Assembly: GCA_041486365.1 (NCBI GenBank)
Contig: JBGPLH010000147.1
Coordinates: 1-7,833 of the forward strand
Direction: 5' to 3'
Source of the DNA: JBGPLH01 sp041486365 [NCBI: Thermodesulfobacteriota bacterium]
GTDB lineage: Bacteria; JAUYMQ01
Length of the DNA: 7,833 nt
The notes beneath the pieces are model-generated. The model made no database searches. It saw only the letters and a program-made list of their open reading frames with translations, and had not been told where the DNA came from. A program made the position numbers and the translations under genes. Position 1 is the first letter of the stretch. Every line of letters starts with the position of its first letter. Positions 6,023 to 7,833 of this stretch are shown here, piece after piece.

Positions 6023-6457
6023 TCACTCCTCCACCACCTCCGCCTCGAGCCTCACCGCGCAGTTGACCGAGCGCGACACGAGGCAGCTCTTCTCCGCCTT
6101 CTCCATGGCCTTCGTCACCTTCTCGCGATCCGATCCGGCGGGCACGGTGATCCGCGCCCGGAGGATCACTTCCGTGAACTTGAGTCCCCCCTCCACGCGG
6201 TCGAGCACGCCTTCCGAATCCACGTGAAGCGCGTTGAAGGCGATCTTCGACGCCCGCGCCACGGCGCGGAGCGTCAGCAGGAAGCAGGACGTGACGGACG
6301 CGACGAACAGGTGCTCCGGCGACCAGCGATCGCCCGGACCGTCGAACTCCCTGGGCGGAGCGCACTCGAGCGCGGGAAGCCCGCCCACGTCCAGGCGCGC
6401 GGCCCCCTCGGGGCCGCCGTCCAGGCGGAGCGCGTAGCGATGGGGGAACGGCTGCAT
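6023..6457 (-). CDS. OsmC/Ohr-family protein (putative thiol peroxidase)
   Basis: 144 aa on the minus strand. Members of this family reduce organic hydroperoxides with a two-cysteine active site. The first cysteine is C58 in SPEHLFVASVTSCFLLTLRA, the classic OsmC segment in which E48 precedes the long central helix. The second is C125 in EKSCLVSRSVNC, at the position of the family's usual C-P-V/I-S motif, here C-L-V-S. C133 is an extra cysteine. The N-terminal strand region (PHRYALRL to about residue 45) and the C-terminal EAEVVEE are normal for the family, and the length is typical. The catalytic Arg of Ohr cannot be located with confidence, so peroxidase specificity is uncertain. The start is placed at 6457 because a strong Shine-Dalgarno lies just upstream. 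An in-frame ATG at 6508 would add 17 residues and overlap the putative operator. It is transcribed divergently from the aldehyde dehydrogenase. Confidence 0.92.
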   Translation of the reverse strand: MQPFPHRYALRLDGGPEGAARLDVGGLPALECAPPREFDGPGDRWSPEHLFVASVTSCFLLTLRAVARASKIAFNALHVDSEGVLDRVEGGLKFTEVILRARITVPAGSDREKVTKAMEKAEKSCLVSRSVNCAVRLEAEVVEE

Positions 6458-6462
6458 GGGAT

Positions 6463-6472
6463 CTCTCCTTCC
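6463..6472 (-). promoter_or_regulatory. Ribosome binding site deciding the OsmC start
   Basis: On the minus strand GGAAGGAGAG lies about five bases before the ATG whose first base is 6457. The upstream alternative ATG at 6508 has no comparable site. Confidence 0.75.
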
Positions 6473-6485
6473 GATGTCCAGGTCC

Positions 6486-6509
6486 CGTGCAAGGGTGCCC
6501 GGTTGCACG
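6486..6509. promoter_or_regulatory. Candidate operator: 7-bp perfect inverted repeat in the divergent promoter region
   Basis: CGTGCAA (6486-6492) and TTGCACG (6503-6509) are exact reverse complements separated by 10 bases. The site lies in the 110-base gap between the divergent OsmC and aldehyde dehydrogenase genes. Spacing of about 17 bases between half-site centres would place both halves on one DNA face for a dimeric regulator. No regulator gene is present in the window, so the binding protein is unknown. The pairing could also be chance. Confidence 0.35.
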
Positions 6510-6531
6510 CCCGGCGGTGGAGCGGCATGAT
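6503..6531 (+). promoter_or_regulatory. Weak sigma70-like promoter for the aldehyde dehydrogenase
   Basis: TTGCAC (6503-6508), a 17-base spacer, then CATGAT (6526-6531), ending 36 bases before ATG 6568. Each hexamer matches the consensus only partly (three of six and four of six). The -35 overlaps the right half of the candidate operator, which would suit repression. The same stretch also has GG (6493-6494) and TTGCA (6503-6507) at sigma54-like spacing, but the rest of the -24 element is poor. Confidence 0.25.
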
Positions 6532-6567
6532 GGCAGCGAAGGCTAACCCGGCAGGGAGGAAGGCGCC

Positions 6568-7833
6568 ATGATGGAATCCTGGAACCCCGCCACCGAGGAG
6601 CGCGTCGCCGTCTACGAGGAGTGGGACGACGCCGGGCTCGAGGCCGCGCTCGCGGCCGTGCACGGGGCGTGGCCGGCCTGGCGGGAGACCTCCTTCGGGC
6701 ACCGTGCGGATCTCATGCGGCGCGCGGCCCGGGTGCTGCGCGAGAAGCGCGACGAGTACGCGTGGCTCATGGCGTCGGAGATGGGGAAACCCGTCTCCGG
6801 CGGACGCGCCGAGATCGACAAGTGCGCCCTCTGCTGCGACTACTACGCCGACACGGCGTCGGCCCATCTCGCGCCCGAGCCGATCACGACCGACGCCTCG
6901 AAGAGCTACGTCCGCTACGATCCCCTCGGCCCCGTCCTCGCCATCATGCCCTGGAACTTCCCCTTCTGGCAGGTGTTCCGCTTCGCGGCGCCCGCGCTCA
7001 TGGCGGGGAACGCGGGGCTGCTCAAGCACGCGTCCAACGTCACCGGCTGCGGGCTCGCCATCGAGGACGTCTTCCGGCGCGCGGGCTTCCCGCAGGACCT
7101 CTTTCGCACGTTGCTCGTCGGCGTGCCTGCCATCGAGCGCGTGATCGCCGACGTTCGCGTGGTGGCGGCCACGCTCACGGGGAGCGAGCGGGCGGGGAAC
7201 GCCGTGGGCGGCCAGGCAGGCAGGGCGCTCAAGCCCTCGGTGCTGGAGCTTGGCGGATCGGATCCGTTCATCGTGCTCGGGGACGGCGACGTGACGTTGG
7301 CTGCGCGCGTGGGTGCCCAGGCCCGCACCATCAACTCGGGCCAGTCCTGCATCGCGGCCAAGCGCTTCATCGTGGTGGAAAAGGTCGCCGACGCGTTCAC
7401 GAAGGAGTTCACGGGGCACATGGCGGCGCTGCGGATGGGCGACCCGCTCCGGGACGACACCGAGGTAGGCCCGCAGGCCCGCGGCGATCTGCGCGACGAG
7501 CTGCACGAGCAGGTGCGAAAGTCCGTGGCCGCGGGCGCCCGATCCGTCCTCGGCGGCGAGCCGGCGAAGGGGAAGGGCTGGTTCTATCCGCCCACGGTCC
7601 TCACGGATGTGAGCCCGGGCATGCCCGCCTACGACGAGGAGCTCTTCGGCCCCGTGGCGAGCGTCATCCGCGCGCGCGACGAGGACGACGCGGTGCGCAT
7701 CGCCAACGACTCGCGCTTCGGTCTCGGGTCGAGCCTCTGGACGCGCGACCTGAAACGCGCGGAGTCCATCGCGGCGCGCATCGAGGCGGGGAGCGTCTTC
7801 GTGAACGCCCTCGTGAAGAGCGACCCGCGGCTC
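6568..7833 (+). CDS. sad: NAD(P)-dependent succinate-semialdehyde dehydrogenase, Sad/YneI type, 3' partial
   Basis: 422 codons are open to the right edge with no stop. Compared with the roughly 460-aa Sad family, about 30-40 C-terminal residues are missing. The enzyme oxidises succinate semialdehyde, or a similar short semialdehyde, to the acid with NAD(P)+. Visible landmarks are IMPWNFPFWQV with oxyanion N130, cofactor-binding LLKHASN with K153, TLTGSERAG at 202-210, general base E227 in LELGGSDPFIV, and nucleophile C261 in GQSCIAAKRF. The RAEIDKCALCCDYYAD and LKHA features and the GDLRDELHEQV segment match E. coli Sad rather than GabD. GGGAGGAAGG at 6554-6563 precedes ATG 6568. A second ATG follows immediately at 6571. 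The gene is divergent from the OsmC gene and its downstream context is unknown. True substrate preference within this clade remains open. Confidence 0.93.
   Translation, partial: MMESWNPATEERVAVYEEWDDAGLEAALAAVHGAWPAWRETSFGHRADLMRRAARVLREKRDEYAWLMASEMGKPVSGGRAEIDKCALCCDYYADTASAHLAPEPITTDASKSYVRYDPLGPVLAIMPWNFPFWQVFRFAAPALMAGNAGLLKHASNVTGCGLAIEDVFRRAGFPQDLFRTLLVGVPAIERVIADVRVVAATLTGSERAGNAVGGQAGRALKPSVLELGGSDPFIVLGDGDVTLAARVGAQARTINSGQSCIAAKRFIVVEKVADAFTKEFTGHMAALRMGDPLRDDTEVGPQARGDLRDELHEQVRKSVAAGARSVLGGEPAKGKGWFYPPTVLTDVSPGMPAYDEELFGPVASVIRARDEDDAVRIANDSRFGLGSSLWTRDLKRAESIAARIEAGSVFVNALVKSDPRL

Noticed and set aside
5646-6227. Open frame running from the end of the lactonase gene through the repeat into the OsmC region (GEGEAPAEP-containing)
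   Set aside because: It overlaps two real genes out of frame, and its only recognisable part is the peptide reading of the palindromic repeat.
6224-6571. Plus-strand open frame overlapping the OsmC gene (115 codons)
   Set aside because: It is the antisense of a confidently identified OsmC-family gene and shows no motif or Shine-Dalgarno site.
1-7833. CRISPR array, defence island, phage or insertion sequence
   Set aside because: No regularly spaced direct repeats, nuclease, integrase or transposase motifs were seen. All sizeable genes are recognisable metabolic or housekeeping families.

Overview
The window is bacterial, GC-rich chromosomal DNA. Genes are tightly packed, Shine-Dalgarno sites are clear, and third codon positions are strongly G/C. 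Gene content is metabolic. I saw no phage, transposase, CRISPR, tRNA or rRNA features. The lineage cannot be fixed from the sequence. The heteromeric-type acyl-CoA dehydrogenase pair and an abundant-looking extragenic palindrome (translating as GEGEPPGEP / GEGEAPAEP) would suit an uncultured, high-GC soil or marine heterotroph, but that is only an impression.

Layout. Bases 1-5880 carry seven co-directional plus-strand genes: (1) an acyl-CoA dehydrogenase cut by the left edge; (2) a second, divergent acyl-CoA dehydrogenase; (3) a TIGR00027/leucine-carboxyl-methyltransferase-type SAM methyltransferase; (4) an isochorismatase-family cysteine hydrolase one base later; (5) a TerC-family membrane protein; (6) a small cupin; (7) an SMP-30/gluconolactonase-type protein overlapping the cupin by ATGA. 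A minus-strand OsmC/Ohr-family gene (6023-6457) converges on this block. A Sad/YneI-type succinate-semialdehyde dehydrogenase starts divergently from it at 6568 and runs off the right edge.

How the genes fit together. The two dehydrogenases look like the alpha and beta subunits of one heteromeric enzyme. The first keeps a candidate catalytic glutamate on an internal helix (the IVD/LCAD position), the second has no glutamate there, and both lack the usual C-terminal Glu of the EGT motif. Two pairs look translationally coupled: methyltransferase-hydrolase (TGAgATG) and cupin-lactonase (ATGA). Together with the aldehyde dehydrogenase and the OsmC protein this looks like accessory catabolism plus stress handling. 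No common substrate can be read from the sequence.

Non-coding structure. Related palindromic (REP-like) elements sit in the two longest intergenic gaps on either side of the plus-strand block. One lies between the two dehydrogenase genes, with an extra half-copy just before the second gene. The other lies between the converging lactonase and OsmC genes. The 110-bp divergent gap holds a 7-bp perfect inverted repeat that could be an operator. I found no convincing new multi-gene system. The most unusual items are the REP family, the split acyl-CoA dehydrogenase and the coupled methyltransferase-hydrolase pair.
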